From Verrucomicrobiota bacterium (GTDB taxonomy: Bacteria; Verrucomicrobiota; Verrucomicrobiia; Limisphaerales; UBA9464), in the NCBI GenBank assembly GCA_026397675.1, contig JAPLUH010000410.1:1-22263 (forward strand): DNA of 22,263 nucleotides, given 5' to 3'. How positions within the stretch are numbered: position 1 is the first letter of the stretch; every line of letters begins with the position of its first letter. This document shows, piece after piece, positions 7,071-15,187 of the stretch. The position numbers were made by a program, and so were the translations under genes. The notes beneath the pieces are model-generated. The model made no database searches, had not been told where the DNA came from, and was given only the letters and a program-made list of their open reading frames with translations.

Positions 7071-8040
7071 GGCCGACGACGCCACCCTCACCAGCCTTGG
7101 CACGGTCGGGCGCTCCCTTCAGGACCTCGCACGAATTGATTCGGGTGCCCAGGCGCTGCTGGAGATTCAAGTCCAGGCCGCAGGGTTGCTCCGTGAATTA
7201 CAGAGCGAACTGTCCCGCTACGCCGACCGAATCGATTTAGACCCCCAACGGTTGGCCGAACTTGAGGAACGTCTGAACCTCCTCCAGTCGCTCCAACGCA
7301 AGTACGGTGGCTCGCTGGATGAAGTCATCGCATTTGGTAACGAGGCCCGTCAGCGGCTCGAATCTCTAGAGAGCCGAGATGCCGAATTGGAACGCCTCAA
7401 CCGCGAACTTCAGGAGCTAGACGAAGAGCTTCGCACACTCGGCAACTCTCTCTCAGAACGCCGTCAATCGGTGCTATCGGGTTTGAACCGCGCCGCCGAG
7501 GGCCAACTGTCTAGCTTAGGATTCCGGCAGAGCCGCTTCGAAGCGACCCTCACCCACAACCCCGACCCGGCCCATGCCACCGAAACCGGGATGGACCGGA
7601 TGGAATTCCAATTTGCTCCCAATCCCGGCGAGCCTGCGCGCCCCCTCAGGGCCATCGCTTCCAGTGGCGAACTCGCCCGGGTCATGCTGGCCCTCAAGAC
7701 CGTCTTGGCCGATCAAGATGCGGTCCCGGTGCTGGTCTTCGATGAGGTGGATGCCAATGTCGGAGGCGAGACCGCCCACGCGGTTGGCCAGAAAATGGCC
7801 GCCATCGCCTCGAAACATCAGGTGCTGTGCATCACGCATTTGGCCCCGGTCGCCGCAGCGGCCTCGACCCACTATCAAGTGATCAAGGAAGTGCGCGAGG
7901 GACGCACCGAATCCCGCATCCAGACCCTCAATCGAGCCGAGCGCGTGGCGGAACTGGGCCGAATGCTCGGAGGTGGTGCGGCGGCACAGCGGCATGCCCA
8001 AGAACTCTTGTCACAGCCTTCGTCGCGGCCGGCTTCCTGA
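7039..8040 (+). pseudogene. recN: recN, C-terminal part (Walker B half) in the +1 frame
   Basis: This frame carries the second half of RecN: the coiled-coil return arm (ELEERLNLLQSLQRKYGGSL), then RPLRAIASSGELARVMLALK as the ABC signature, VLVFDEVDANVGG as Walker B/D-loop, and CITHLAPVAA with the switch His. It is complete to the C-terminus. Resuming from about 7030 it reads RLELSQTALATLGEADDATL, matching where RecN should be after the missing segment. A TTG at 7039 lies 6 bases behind GGGAGA (7027-7032), a good Shine-Dalgarno, so this half could be translated on its own as about 333 residues. Its start overlaps the end of the N-terminal fragment. It could be the remnant of a broken gene, an assembly error, or a two-chain RecN. 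The stop is 3 bp before the GTG start of the epimerase. Confidence 0.88.
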
Positions 8041-8043
8041 AAC

Positions 8044-9165
8044 GTGACGTCGGAGTTTCAGCCCCTGTCTTCTATGACCTCACTCACCCTCACCCGGTTC
8101 AACTTGGCACTCACCCACTCCTGGGCCATCGCGACCGACGTGCACTCGGGTCAGGTGGCTGGCAAGTCGGAATACCCGGTGGTGATCGTGACCTTGAAGG
8201 ATTCACAGGGCCGCAGCGGAACGGGTGAAGCCTCTCCTTCCAGCCAGTACGGTGAAACTTGGGAAACGGTTGCCCGATTTCTGCAACAGATCGACGCATC
8301 CCGACTTTCCTTCGACAATTTGCCCGCTTCACGGGCCTATCTGGAATCGCTACCCGATCCCAGCATGCCGGCGCGATGCGCGGTGGACATCGCCTTGCTC
8401 GATGGTGCCGCCCGGGCCGCTCGATTGCCGCTCCACCAATTCCTCGGATTGGGTTTCCCGGCCAGTGGAGCGTGTTCCTCTTTCACCATCGGCCTAGACA
8501 CTCCAGACCGGATGGAGGCCAAGGCCCGAGAAGCAGCCCGGTATCCGATCTTGAAGATGAAGCTAGGCTCACCCACCGACGCGGCCAACTTGGCTGCCGT
8601 ACGACGGGCGGCCCCGGGCAAGCTCATCCGGGTAGATGCCAATGCGGCGTGGAAGACCCGTGAGGAGGCCCTGGATCGAATCCTCCGCCTCGCCGATGAC
8701 GGCAATATCGAGTTCGTGGAGCAACCCATGCCTCCCGATGCTCTTGAAGCCGATGCCCTCTGGCTGAAAGAACGTTCTCCTCTGCCCTTAGTGGGTGACG
8801 AATCGTACCAAGACGCGCGGGATGCCGAGCACTGTGCACGGTGCTTCCACGGCGTGAATGTGAAGCTCGTTAAGACCGGCGGGGTGACCGCTGCCAAGGA
8901 AGCCCTCGAGGCAGCCCGAACGCTCGGGCTCAAGACGATGCTCGGCTGCATGATCGAGTCCTCGGTACTCATCAGCGCCGCAGCGCACTTGGCTTCGCTC
9001 GCCGATTGGCTCGACCTCGACGGCAACGTTCTCATCACCAACGATCCCTTCGAGGGAGTGCGCAATTTCGAGGGTTGTATCCGCTTCGACGGCGCTCCGG
9101 AGCCCTTTGGGTTGCAGACCCTGCAACGCCCCGGCAGCCACGGGTTCCCTCTCGGACGCGTTTAA
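8044..9165 (+). CDS. dipeptide epimerase (L-Ala-D/L-Glu epimerase type), enolase superfamily
   Basis: The protein is 373 residues from GTG 8044, or 363 from ATG 8074, which begins the conserved strand MTSLTLTRFNL and may be the true start. Enolase-superfamily residues are present (373 numbering): the base motif K171-M-K173 in ILKMKLG, metal ligands Asp198 in RVDAN, Glu226 in FVEQP and Asp252 in GDES, and the opposite base in VKLVKTGG (274-280). DLDGNVLITNDPF near the end is the specificity loop region seen in dipeptide epimerases. These enzymes epimerise L-Ala-D-Glu or related dipeptides in the cytoplasm, often for murein peptide recycling. It follows recN by 3 bp and is probably co-transcribed with it. 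Family is firm, exact dipeptide substrate is not. Confidence 0.92.
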   Translation: MTSEFQPLSSMTSLTLTRFNLALTHSWAIATDVHSGQVAGKSEYPVVIVTLKDSQGRSGTGEASPSSQYGETWETVARFLQQIDASRLSFDNLPASRAYLESLPDPSMPARCAVDIALLDGAARAARLPLHQFLGLGFPASGACSSFTIGLDTPDRMEAKAREAARYPILKMKLGSPTDAANLAAVRRAAPGKLIRVDANAAWKTREEALDRILRLADDGNIEFVEQPMPPDALEADALWLKERSPLPLVGDESYQDARDAEHCARCFHGVNVKLVKTGGVTAAKEALEAARTLGLKTMLGCMIESSVLISAAAHLASLADWLDLDGNVLITNDPFEGVRNFEGCIRFDGAPEPFGLQTLQRPGSHGFPLGRV

Positions 9166-9308
9166 ACTGTCTGCTGCGATTCGCTGGTTCGGGCCGAAAA
9201 TCCAGAGAAATAGACCCAGCCCCTCGGCCGGATCCCTTCGGTCAAATCCCTTGGATTTGAGGTCCTTTGCCAAAGCCCTCGCGAAGGATCTGCTGCTCAA
9301 AAACAAAA
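9166..9308. other. short intergenic stretch with several small hairpins
   Basis: TCAAATCC (9242-9249) and GGATTTGA (9253-9260) form a perfect 8-bp stem with a 3-base loop. CTTTGCCAAAG (9265-9275) is a second small palindrome. GGATCCCTTCG near 9230-9240 is nearly complementary to CGAAGGATC (9292-9300) and would enclose both. No T-run follows, so this is not a canonical terminator for the epimerase transcript. Confidence 0.4.
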
Positions 9309-9342
9309 CGGGCGGGAATCTCTTTTGGAAGACTCCCGCCCG
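9301..9342 (-). terminator. strong intrinsic terminator of secDF
   Basis: CGGGCGGGA (9309-9317) pairs perfectly with TCCCGCCCG (9334-9342). On the minus strand the stem is followed directly by TTTTGTTTTTG, a classic U-tract. It sits 24 bp after the secDF stop codon. In the other direction the stem is followed by only a weakly T-rich sequence, so it serves mainly secDF. Confidence 0.88.
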
Positions 9343-9366
9343 CTTGAAATAAAAACTCTCGGATTC

Positions 9367-11922
9367 TTAGGCCTGAGCGCCTGCAGCCGAAACGCCTCCG
9401 ACCGAGGACATCGCGCCCATCGCCGGGCGCTTGCCCTTGTGCCACCAAACCACCAGCGCACTGGCAATGTAGCTGGAGGAATAGGTGCCGGTGATGATGC
9501 CCACCAGGAAGGTGAAGGCGAAGTCGTTGATGGCGCCGCCACCGAAGACGTACAGGGAGATCGTCGCCAGGAACACCGTTCCCGAGGTGATGATCGTACG
9601 GCTGAGGGTTTGGTTCAGTGCCCGATCGATGATCTCGTTAAAGGAACCCGCGGCTCCCATCTTCAGATCTTCGCGAATACGATCGAAAATCACGATGGTG
9701 TCGTTGATCGAGAAACCGATGATGGTCAGGAGTGCCGCTACGAAGGTGGCATTGAACTGACGTCCCTCGCCCACGGTTCCGGTCAGACAGTACCAACCGA
9801 TGGTCATCAGTACGTCATGCGCCACCGCAACCACGGCGGCGACGGCGAAGCTGAATTCATAGCGGAAGGCCACGTACACCAGAATACCGAAGAGCGACAG
9901 CACCGAGGCGATGACGCCCGACTTCTGGATCTCCTTGCCGATGGTGGCTCCGACCGAGTCCATGCGGACGCGCTCGAACTTGGATTCCGGAAACGCCTTC
10001 TTGAGCACTTCTTCGGCCTTCAAGCCGGCATCCTTGGCAGCCGTGATCGACAAATAATCGCGCTTGGTCGATCCAGCACCTTCGGTCTGGTACTGGATTC
10101 GGGTTTCGCCAATGCCGCCCTTGGAAAGGGTCTCGCGAACCTTTTCAGTCTCAACCCGCTGAGAGAAGCGCATCTGCAACTCATCGCCACCGGCGAACTC
10201 AATACCGAGCATATTGTGACCTCGGACGAACACGCCGTAGCCGATGCCCACCACGATGAGCAACCACGAGGCGATGAACGCCGGCTTGGCGAAGTTCAGG
10301 AACCGGATGTTGGTACCCTTAATGATGTGCAACATCGGCAGGGTCTTGATGATGTCCTTGGCGAGGAGGAAGTCGAAAATCAACCGGGTGACCACCAAGG
10401 CCGTGAACATCGAGACGCACAAACCAACGGTCAGAGCCACACCGAAGCCCTTGATCGGACCCGTGCCCATGATGATCAACAGCACCGAAGAGATCAGGGT
10501 CGTCAGGTTGGAATCGAAGATCGTTCCAAAGGCCTTGTCATAACCCGAAGAGACGGCACCGCGCACCGACTTGCCGGCGGCCAACTCCTCACGCATGCGC
10601 TCGTAAATAAGAACGTTAGCATCCACCGCCATACCGATGGTCAGCACGATGCCAGCGATACCTGGCAAGGTGAAGGTGACATCCAAGGAGCACATGACAC
10701 CGAGCATGATGAGGATGTTGAGGAACAAGGCCACGTTGGCGACGAGTCCGGCCGTCAGGTAATAGACGATCATGAACGCGGCCACACCACCCACGCCCAA
10801 TAGCGTGGCCATCTTGCCCGATGCGATGGCGTCGGCACCCAATGACGGATCCACACCGCGCTCTTCTTTAACTTCGAGCGGGGCAGCCAACGGATTCTCC
10901 AGCGACGTGGCCAACTCGAAGGCTTCCTTGTCAGTGAAGGAACCGGTGATCTGACCGTTGCCGCCGAGAATGGCTCCATTGATACGGGGGGCCGAAACCA
11001 CCTCACCATCGAGAATGATCGCCATGCGCTCACCAATGGCTGCCTGGGTGATCTCACCGAAGAGTTGGGCACCATCGGGCTTGAGGCTGAAGCTCACATA
11101 CGGAGAACCCGTCGCCGGATCATGTCCGACACCCGCTCCCTCGACGTGCTTACCCGAGAGACCGCGCTCCGAAGTGCGCTTGACCAAGATCGGCTGCGGA
11201 ATGCGCTGACCCGGAGTACCGCTCGGCACCATTTCATACAGCCTCACATATCCCGGAGGCACAATGCCGCGGGAGATTTGACCTTCGCTGTCGGGGTGCA
11301 CCATGCGGAATTCGAGGAAGGCCGCCTTCTGGATCTGCGCCTTGGCCTGCAGCTTGTCGGACTCGCTCAAGCCCGGAAGCTGTACCAAGATGCGGCCACC
11401 GCCCGCCGGGGCGATCACCGGCTCGGACACACCGAAGCGATCCACACGTCGGCGGAGCACCTCGACGGCTTGTTCGGCGATGAAGTCGGCGTTCATCATG
11501 ACGCCTGCATTGGTCTGAGCGCGGCTCATGTCCATCTCGAGGAGGAACTGAGTGCCACCCTGCAAATCCAGACCGAGTCGGAACTGGCCAGCAGCCGACC
11601 GCTGAACTCGGTTGAGGATCCCGCGGGTCACATCCCGCTCCACCGCAGCATTAATGTAATTGCTCGGGAAGAATGGCCGGATGTCGTTGGTGCTAATCGC
11701 CACCAGCAAGTTCGAGTAGGTGATCCCCGCTGTTCGGTCCGTGTTGGAAACATCCAACTGCTGGGCCTTCTTGACGATCTCATCGAACGTCTTGTTGGGG
11801 GTTGAGGACTGTTGCTCGAAAGCCTCGATGAGGTTTTTCGAGGTAGGCGGGTAGATCTCGCTCACCGACCAGGCTACGACGAGCAGGATCAGGACGAGTT
11901 TCCAGAAATGACTACGGTTCAT
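9367..11922 (-). CDS. secDF: SecDF, fused protein translocase subunit
   Basis: This 851-residue membrane protein joins SecD and SecF in one chain. SecDF uses the proton or sodium gradient to pull secreted proteins through SecYEG from the periplasmic side. The SecD half has an N-terminal membrane segment (residues 8-22), GLDLQGGTQ (117-125), the P1 domain, and the first transmembrane block with GMAVDANVLIYERMREE (430-446), whose Asp434 is in the ion-pathway motif. The SecF half starts near 541 (RFLNFAKPAF), with GIEFAGGDELQMRFSQ (573-588) and GFSINDTIVIFDRIRE (736-751). About 12 membrane helices are expected. The start ATG is 12 bp after the yajC stop codon, so the two form an operon. No clear Shine-Dalgarno precedes it (translational coupling is possible). 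Confidence 0.98.
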   Translation of the reverse strand: MNRSHFWKLVLILLVVAWSVSEIYPPTSKNLIEAFEQQSSTPNKTFDEIVKKAQQLDVSNTDRTAGITYSNLLVAISTNDIRPFFPSNYINAAVERDVTRGILNRVQRSAAGQFRLGLDLQGGTQFLLEMDMSRAQTNAGVMMNADFIAEQAVEVLRRRVDRFGVSEPVIAPAGGGRILVQLPGLSESDKLQAKAQIQKAAFLEFRMVHPDSEGQISRGIVPPGYVRLYEMVPSGTPGQRIPQPILVKRTSERGLSGKHVEGAGVGHDPATGSPYVSFSLKPDGAQLFGEITQAAIGERMAIILDGEVVSAPRINGAILGGNGQITGSFTDKEAFELATSLENPLAAPLEVKEERGVDPSLGADAIASGKMATLLGVGGVAAFMIVYYLTAGLVANVALFLNILIMLGVMCSLDVTFTLPGIAGIVLTIGMAVDANVLIYERMREELAAGKSVRGAVSSGYDKAFGTIFDSNLTTLISSVLLIIMGTGPIKGFGVALTVGLCVSMFTALVVTRLIFDFLLAKDIIKTLPMLHIIKGTNIRFLNFAKPAFIASWLLIVVGIGYGVFVRGHNMLGIEFAGGDELQMRFSQRVETEKVRETLSKGGIGETRIQYQTEGAGSTKRDYLSITAAKDAGLKAEEVLKKAFPESKFERVRMDSVGATIGKEIQKSGVIASVLSLFGILVYVAFRYEFSFAVAAVVAVAHDVLMTIGWYCLTGTVGEGRQFNATFVAALLTIIGFSINDTIVIFDRIREDLKMGAAGSFNEIIDRALNQTLSRTIITSGTVFLATISLYVFGGGAINDFAFTFLVGIITGTYSSSYIASALVVWWHKGKRPAMGAMSSVGGVSAAGAQA

Positions 11923-11934
11923 GGGGAAAACGTA

Positions 11935-12279
11935 TTAAGAGGCCGATGTGCCGGGGACCACCTCACCGATGGCTGCCTTGGTGATCTCGATCTTGGATTC
12001 ACCGGAGCGAATGGTGACCGAGGTATCTTTAATGCCCACCACGATGCCGACGATGCCGGAAGACGTGGTCACTTTATCGCCTGCCTTCAGCTCGGTGAGC
12101 ATCTTTGACTGCTCCTTGGCCCGCTTTTGCTGGGGGCGAATAAGCATGACATAAAAAATGATCCCGAAGAACACCATCATGCCAACCTGCATGAACATGG
12201 CTTTCTTCTGATCTTCCGGTGAGGCGCCCGCAGGTGGACCGCCCAGGGCCAGCATGGCGACGTATGAATTGGACAACAT
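11935..12279 (-). CDS. yajC: preprotein translocase subunit YajC
   Basis: The small membrane protein YajC is the SecDF partner. The single membrane helix is FMQVGMMVFFGIIFYVMLIRPQ, whose last five residues are the family's hallmark LIRPQ, and it is followed by QKRAKEQSKML and the beta-rich GDKVTTSSGIVGIVV. ATG 12279 (MLSNSYVAML) is chosen over a TTG three codons earlier. It gives 114 residues, usual for the family. The gap to secDF is 12 bp. An alanine/glycine/proline-rich stretch (about residues 10-20) precedes the helix. The tgt or queA genes often found upstream are replaced here by a divergent hypothetical gene. Confidence 0.97.
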   Translation of the reverse strand: MLSNSYVAMLALGGPPAGASPEDQKKAMFMQVGMMVFFGIIFYVMLIRPQQKRAKEQSKMLTELKAGDKVTTSSGIVGIVVGIKDTSVTIRSGESKIEITKAAIGEVVPGTSAS

Positions 12280-12364
12280 GTGTTGCAAAGTGAAGGCGAG
12301 ACACTACGGAGGGCTTGAATCTTGGCAAGCGCCCGTTCCATGACTCTTTGCAGGAATTTTTAAA

Positions 12365-12425
12365 GGATGCCGAGGGAAGAGGCCTTTTTTCTCGCAGGCC
12401 TCACAGATCCCGTGCTCGGCATTCC
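12365..12425 (+). promoter_or_regulatory. nested stem-loop in the leader of the 12451 gene
   Basis: The outer arms ATGCCGAG (12367-12374) and CTCGGCAT (12415-12422) are perfect, extended by a GG/CC pair across a bulge. The inner arms GAGGCCT (12379-12385) and AGGCCTC (12396-12402) are also perfect, with a 10-base loop TTTTTCTCGC. It ends 25 bp before the GTG start of the following gene, in the divergent interval with yajC. It could be a structured 5' leader, a protein-binding dyad, or a small palindromic repeat. No known riboswitch class is recognised. Confidence 0.5.
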
Positions 12426-12450
12426 CTCAAAAAACTGCTGAACTGACCCA

Positions 12451-12981
12451 GTGAAACTGTCGGAACTGCACCTGGGCCAGCGCGTCATCCACCCTCAACT
12501 CGGTGAGGGAGTGGTCAAGGCCATCAATGAATTCGCCGCTGAAGTTCTCTTTCTGGAAGGTCGAAAACCCATCGAACCACAGACGAGCGGACTCATCGCC
12601 GCCGAGCCTCAAGCAGCCCTTTCAGGCATGCCCATGCCGCTGGAATCCTTGATCAACCAAGTCGTCGATGCGGCCGTGAATCGGTTGGGGATCGAGCGGC
12701 CCGATGGTTCAGTCCACGAATTGGCCGCGCGCTGGAAGACCGGCAAGTTGGTGCTGCAACCCTCCGACCCGTCCCTGCAATCCAAGGAGGTGGAGCTGGA
12801 TTTGTTTTTCCACAAGCTGGTCCTGATGCGCAATCAACTGCGAATCCTCGAACAGAAGGTGAATTCAAGCGAGGCCCTCACCGCAGCCGAGAAGTTCGAC
12901 TGGCAGCAATACATCACCCGCTGCTACGGCTCGATGACCACCTTCAACCTGCTCTTCAAAGACAAAGAATCGAACTTCTGA
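12451..12981 (+). CDS. conserved-looking hypothetical protein with SH3-like N-terminus
   Basis: I do not recognise a named family for this 176-residue protein. The N-terminus, LGQRVIHPQLGEGVVKAI with VLFLEGRKPIEP after it, follows the G-x-x-V-x-H-P-x-x-G-x-G-x-V pattern of small SH3-like/CarD-N or DUF3553-type modules, which often contact RNA polymerase or nucleic acids. The rest (about 60-176) is predicted mainly helical, with LDLFFHKLVLMRNQLRILEQ and FDWQQYITRCYGSMTTFNLL. There is no signal peptide or membrane segment, so it should be cytoplasmic. Start is GTG 12451. It stands alone between yajC and the PAP2 gene. Codon use and the ordered secondary structure make it a real gene, while its role is unknown. 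Confidence 0.8.
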   Translation: MKLSELHLGQRVIHPQLGEGVVKAINEFAAEVLFLEGRKPIEPQTSGLIAAEPQAALSGMPMPLESLINQVVDAAVNRLGIERPDGSVHELAARWKTGKLVLQPSDPSLQSKEVELDLFFHKLVLMRNQLRILEQKVNSSEALTAAEKFDWQQYITRCYGSMTTFNLLFKDKESNF

Positions 12982-13319
12982 GTGCCAACACCCAGAACGG
13001 CATGGCTGTTCTTGGAAGGACCTCTCGATTGGTCACAATCGGGACGTGGCCCAGAGCGCTTACAACCTCTACGCAACGCACTCAACAGCGTGCTGCGCCC
13101 CCGTCTCCGCTGAAAGTCTGAAGAACCGCTGTGCACAAGTGCACGCAGGCATTGAACCCTCGGCAACGTTCTGAGTCTGAGGGCGGCGGTATTCGCCAGA
13201 CTCCAAGTGGGATTTCATCCCCTTCTCAAGGGATAGAAGCGCCTACAAGGGGCGGGGTAGGGTTTTGAATCCAATCAATTACCATGCAGGACTGCTCACA
13301 AAGAGCAGACTTGAGAGGA
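12982..13319. other. intergenic region before the PAP2 gene
   Basis: No gene is convincing here. AGAAC/GTTCT (12994-12998/13008-13012), 12 bp after the preceding stop codon, forms a weak hairpin without a T-run. A GTGCAC repeat (GTGCACAAGTGCAC, near 13131-13144) and an ATCCC/GGGAT pair near 13217-13235 are other small dyads. The promoter of the PAP2 gene should lie near the 3' end, but I cannot place it with confidence. Confidence 0.45.
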
Positions 13320-13322
13320 ATG

Positions 13323-13898
13323 ATGATTCACAAAAACGTTTACCGACCGCAGTTACCCAAGATCGCGTCCCCGATCGTGTTGGCCGCCCTGGGCACCCTG
13401 AACTCGTCGGCTGAGGCCATCGAATTGTCAGGTGATGTCTTGCAGTTCGCCCTGCCTGCAGTGGCGATGGGTGCCACCCTAGGTCACCGAAATGAGGAGG
13501 ATGGGCGACTTTGGGACCGGACTGGCTCGCTGCAGTTTGTCGAGAGCGCTACCCTCACCCTCGGGGTCACCTACGCGCTGAAATACGGACTGGACACCAC
13601 TCGACCCAACGGAAGTCCTCATTCCATGCCTTCCGGACACACTTCGATCTCTTTCAGTTCTGCAGAATTCCTGCGTAAACGCTACGGATGGGAATGGGGT
13701 GTCCCTGCCTACGCAGCCGCGTCTTGGGTAGCCTACAGTCGGGTAGAATCCAACCAGCACCACCCGCAAGATGTCGTGGTGGGAGCCGGTATCGGTATCC
13801 TCAGCAGCTACGTCTTCACCCGCCCTTACCAAGGCTGGAATGTTAGCGTCATGGCTGACACTCAATCGGCGGGGCTTATCTTTTCACGCAACTGGTAA
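13323..13898 (+). CDS. PAP2-family phosphatase, exported
   Basis: All three PAP2 (type 2 phosphatidic acid phosphatase/vanadium haloperoxidase) motifs are present: K-x6-RP as KYGLDTTRP, PSGH as MPSGHTS, and SR-x5-H-x3-D as SRVESNQHHPQD. The catalytic His and nucleophile His are therefore conserved. Homologues remove phosphate from lipid phosphates such as undecaprenyl pyrophosphate or phosphatidylglycerol phosphate. ATG 13323 (or 13320) is preferred over ATG 13284 because GAGAGG lies just upstream and the N-terminus PKIASPIVLAALGTLNSSAEA resembles a signal peptide. The enzyme is small (191 residues) with few membrane helices, more like periplasmic acid phosphatases than the six-helix lipid enzymes. 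The natural substrate is unknown. Confidence 0.92.
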   Translation: MIHKNVYRPQLPKIASPIVLAALGTLNSSAEAIELSGDVLQFALPAVAMGATLGHRNEEDGRLWDRTGSLQFVESATLTLGVTYALKYGLDTTRPNGSPHSMPSGHTSISFSSAEFLRKRYGWEWGVPAYAAASWVAYSRVESNQHHPQDVVVGAGIGILSSYVFTRPYQGWNVSVMADTQSAGLIFSRNW

Positions 13899-13972
13899 AT
13901 ACCTTTTTGAGTGGCACCCCTCATTGGATCAGACTCCTCCGAGAAAATTCCTACGATGATAGGTCCACTCCA

Positions 13973-15187
13973 TTGAAGCCCCAGCGAAAACAGCAGACAG
14001 CGTTCCTCTCGAGGTTCAGAGACAGTATCCCCAGAGGCTTAGCAACGGGCACGTTACTCGTTCAGGTCGCCTGGATTCTCGCTGGTTGTGGCAAACCCAT
14101 TGAGACGGTGCTGCCGGAGCTACAACCCGGCTTGGCCTACACCAATCAAGTCATCGCCTCGGGACCGATTTCCATTCATGTCGTTCGTGTGGATCGATCG
14201 AGGCCCGCTTCCCAACTCCGATCGGTTCATGCAGGCAACGGGGCGTTTGGTTTGGCCAATATTTCAGATCATCTCCGCGGCTTGCCCAAGGCGGTGGGGC
14301 GACCGGTTGCCGCCATCAATGGCGACTTTTATCAGCGCGAAGGCGCTTACGCTGGAGATCCCCGCGGCCTCCAATTGATCGACGGCGTGTTGGTCAGCGC
14401 TCCCCTTGGAATTTGTCTTTGGATCGATCGTGCCGGAGAGCCTCACATGGACGACGTACAGTCGCGATTCCAAGTCACATGGCCGGATGGCTCCAAGACC
14501 GCCATGGGGTTCAACGAAGAATCGGCTCCCAATCGCTTGATCCTCTTCACCCCGAGCACAGGGACTTCGACCCGCACCCGAGGAGGTCGAGAGTGGATTC
14601 TTGCTCCGGAGGTATCCGGCACCACTTCTGGCCTTCCAATCGGTGCCCGCATGAAGCTCCGGGTCACAGAAATCCGTGATGGAGGCAATAGCCCCATTCC
14701 CACCCATGGTTTCGTCCTCTCGGCAGGCCCCGCCCTCGTCCGTCGCCTCCCCACCGTCAACACCCAACAAGTTCTGGAGGTCGATTTACCCACGAGCGTG
14801 CCCATGGACAATGCGGTAAGCGGGATAGGTGGCGGCCCCATTTTGGTGCGAAACCACCGTGCCGTCCGAATCGAGATTCCGGATGACGACGCCTACCAAT
14901 TCAAGTCCATGAAGGAGCGACACCCCCGCTCCGCCGTAGGCTGGAACCGTGAGCACTATTTCTTTGTCACGGTCGACGGCCGGCAAAAGCAATCCGTGGG
15001 AATGACCCTCGAGGAACTCGGAAAGCATCTGGCCGCCATCGGCTGCAGCGAGGCCATGAATCTGGATGGAGGCGGGTCTGCGACCTTGTGGGCCGACGGT
15101 CGAATTCGCAATCACCCCAGCGATGGCAGTGAGCGCCCGATCGCCAACGCGCTGGTGGTTGTTCGACCCGAAAACCCGGCACCGTGA
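13973..15187 (+). CDS. phosphodiester glycosidase (NAGPA domain) lipoprotein
   Basis: The C-terminal half carries NAGPA (DUF2233) motifs: ERHPRSAVGWN, VTVDGRQKQSVGMTLEELGK and the signature MNLDGGGSAT near residues 362-370, followed by PSDGSERPIANALVV. Family members cleave alpha-linked sugar phosphodiesters, as in the human uncovering enzyme that removes GlcNAc from GlcNAc-phosphomannose. TTG 13973, with AGGT 9 bases upstream, gives 404 residues; the frame is also open from TTG 13907. The N-terminus has Arg/Lys, a hydrophobic stretch and the lipobox LAGC (36-39), so the protein is probably a lipoprotein of the envelope. Its last bases overlap the start of the CotH-like gene (GTGA), indicating coupled translation. 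Confidence 0.93.
   Translation: MKPQRKQQTAFLSRFRDSIPRGLATGTLLVQVAWILAGCGKPIETVLPELQPGLAYTNQVIASGPISIHVVRVDRSRPASQLRSVHAGNGAFGLANISDHLRGLPKAVGRPVAAINGDFYQREGAYAGDPRGLQLIDGVLVSAPLGICLWIDRAGEPHMDDVQSRFQVTWPDGSKTAMGFNEESAPNRLILFTPSTGTSTRTRGGREWILAPEVSGTTSGLPIGARMKLRVTEIRDGGNSPIPTHGFVLSAGPALVRRLPTVNTQQVLEVDLPTSVPMDNAVSGIGGGPILVRNHRAVRIEIPDDDAYQFKSMKERHPRSAVGWNREHYFFVTVDGRQKQSVGMTLEELGKHLAAIGCSEAMNLDGGGSATLWADGRIRNHPSDGSERPIANALVVVRPENPAP

Noticed and set aside
7020..7075. Programmed ribosomal frameshift in recN
   Set aside because: I see no slippery heptamer, and a simple frame change would still leave the conserved segment of about 30 residues missing, so deletion is a better explanation.
9325..10803. 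492-codon open frame on the plus strand
   Set aside because: It runs opposite to the secDF gene and encodes a low-complexity His/Asp/Gly-rich product with no domain; secDF is unmistakable.
13131..13144. GTGCAC direct/inverted repeat as a binding site
   Set aside because: Each GTGCAC is self-complementary by itself and short; no gene start or spacing supports a specific operator there.
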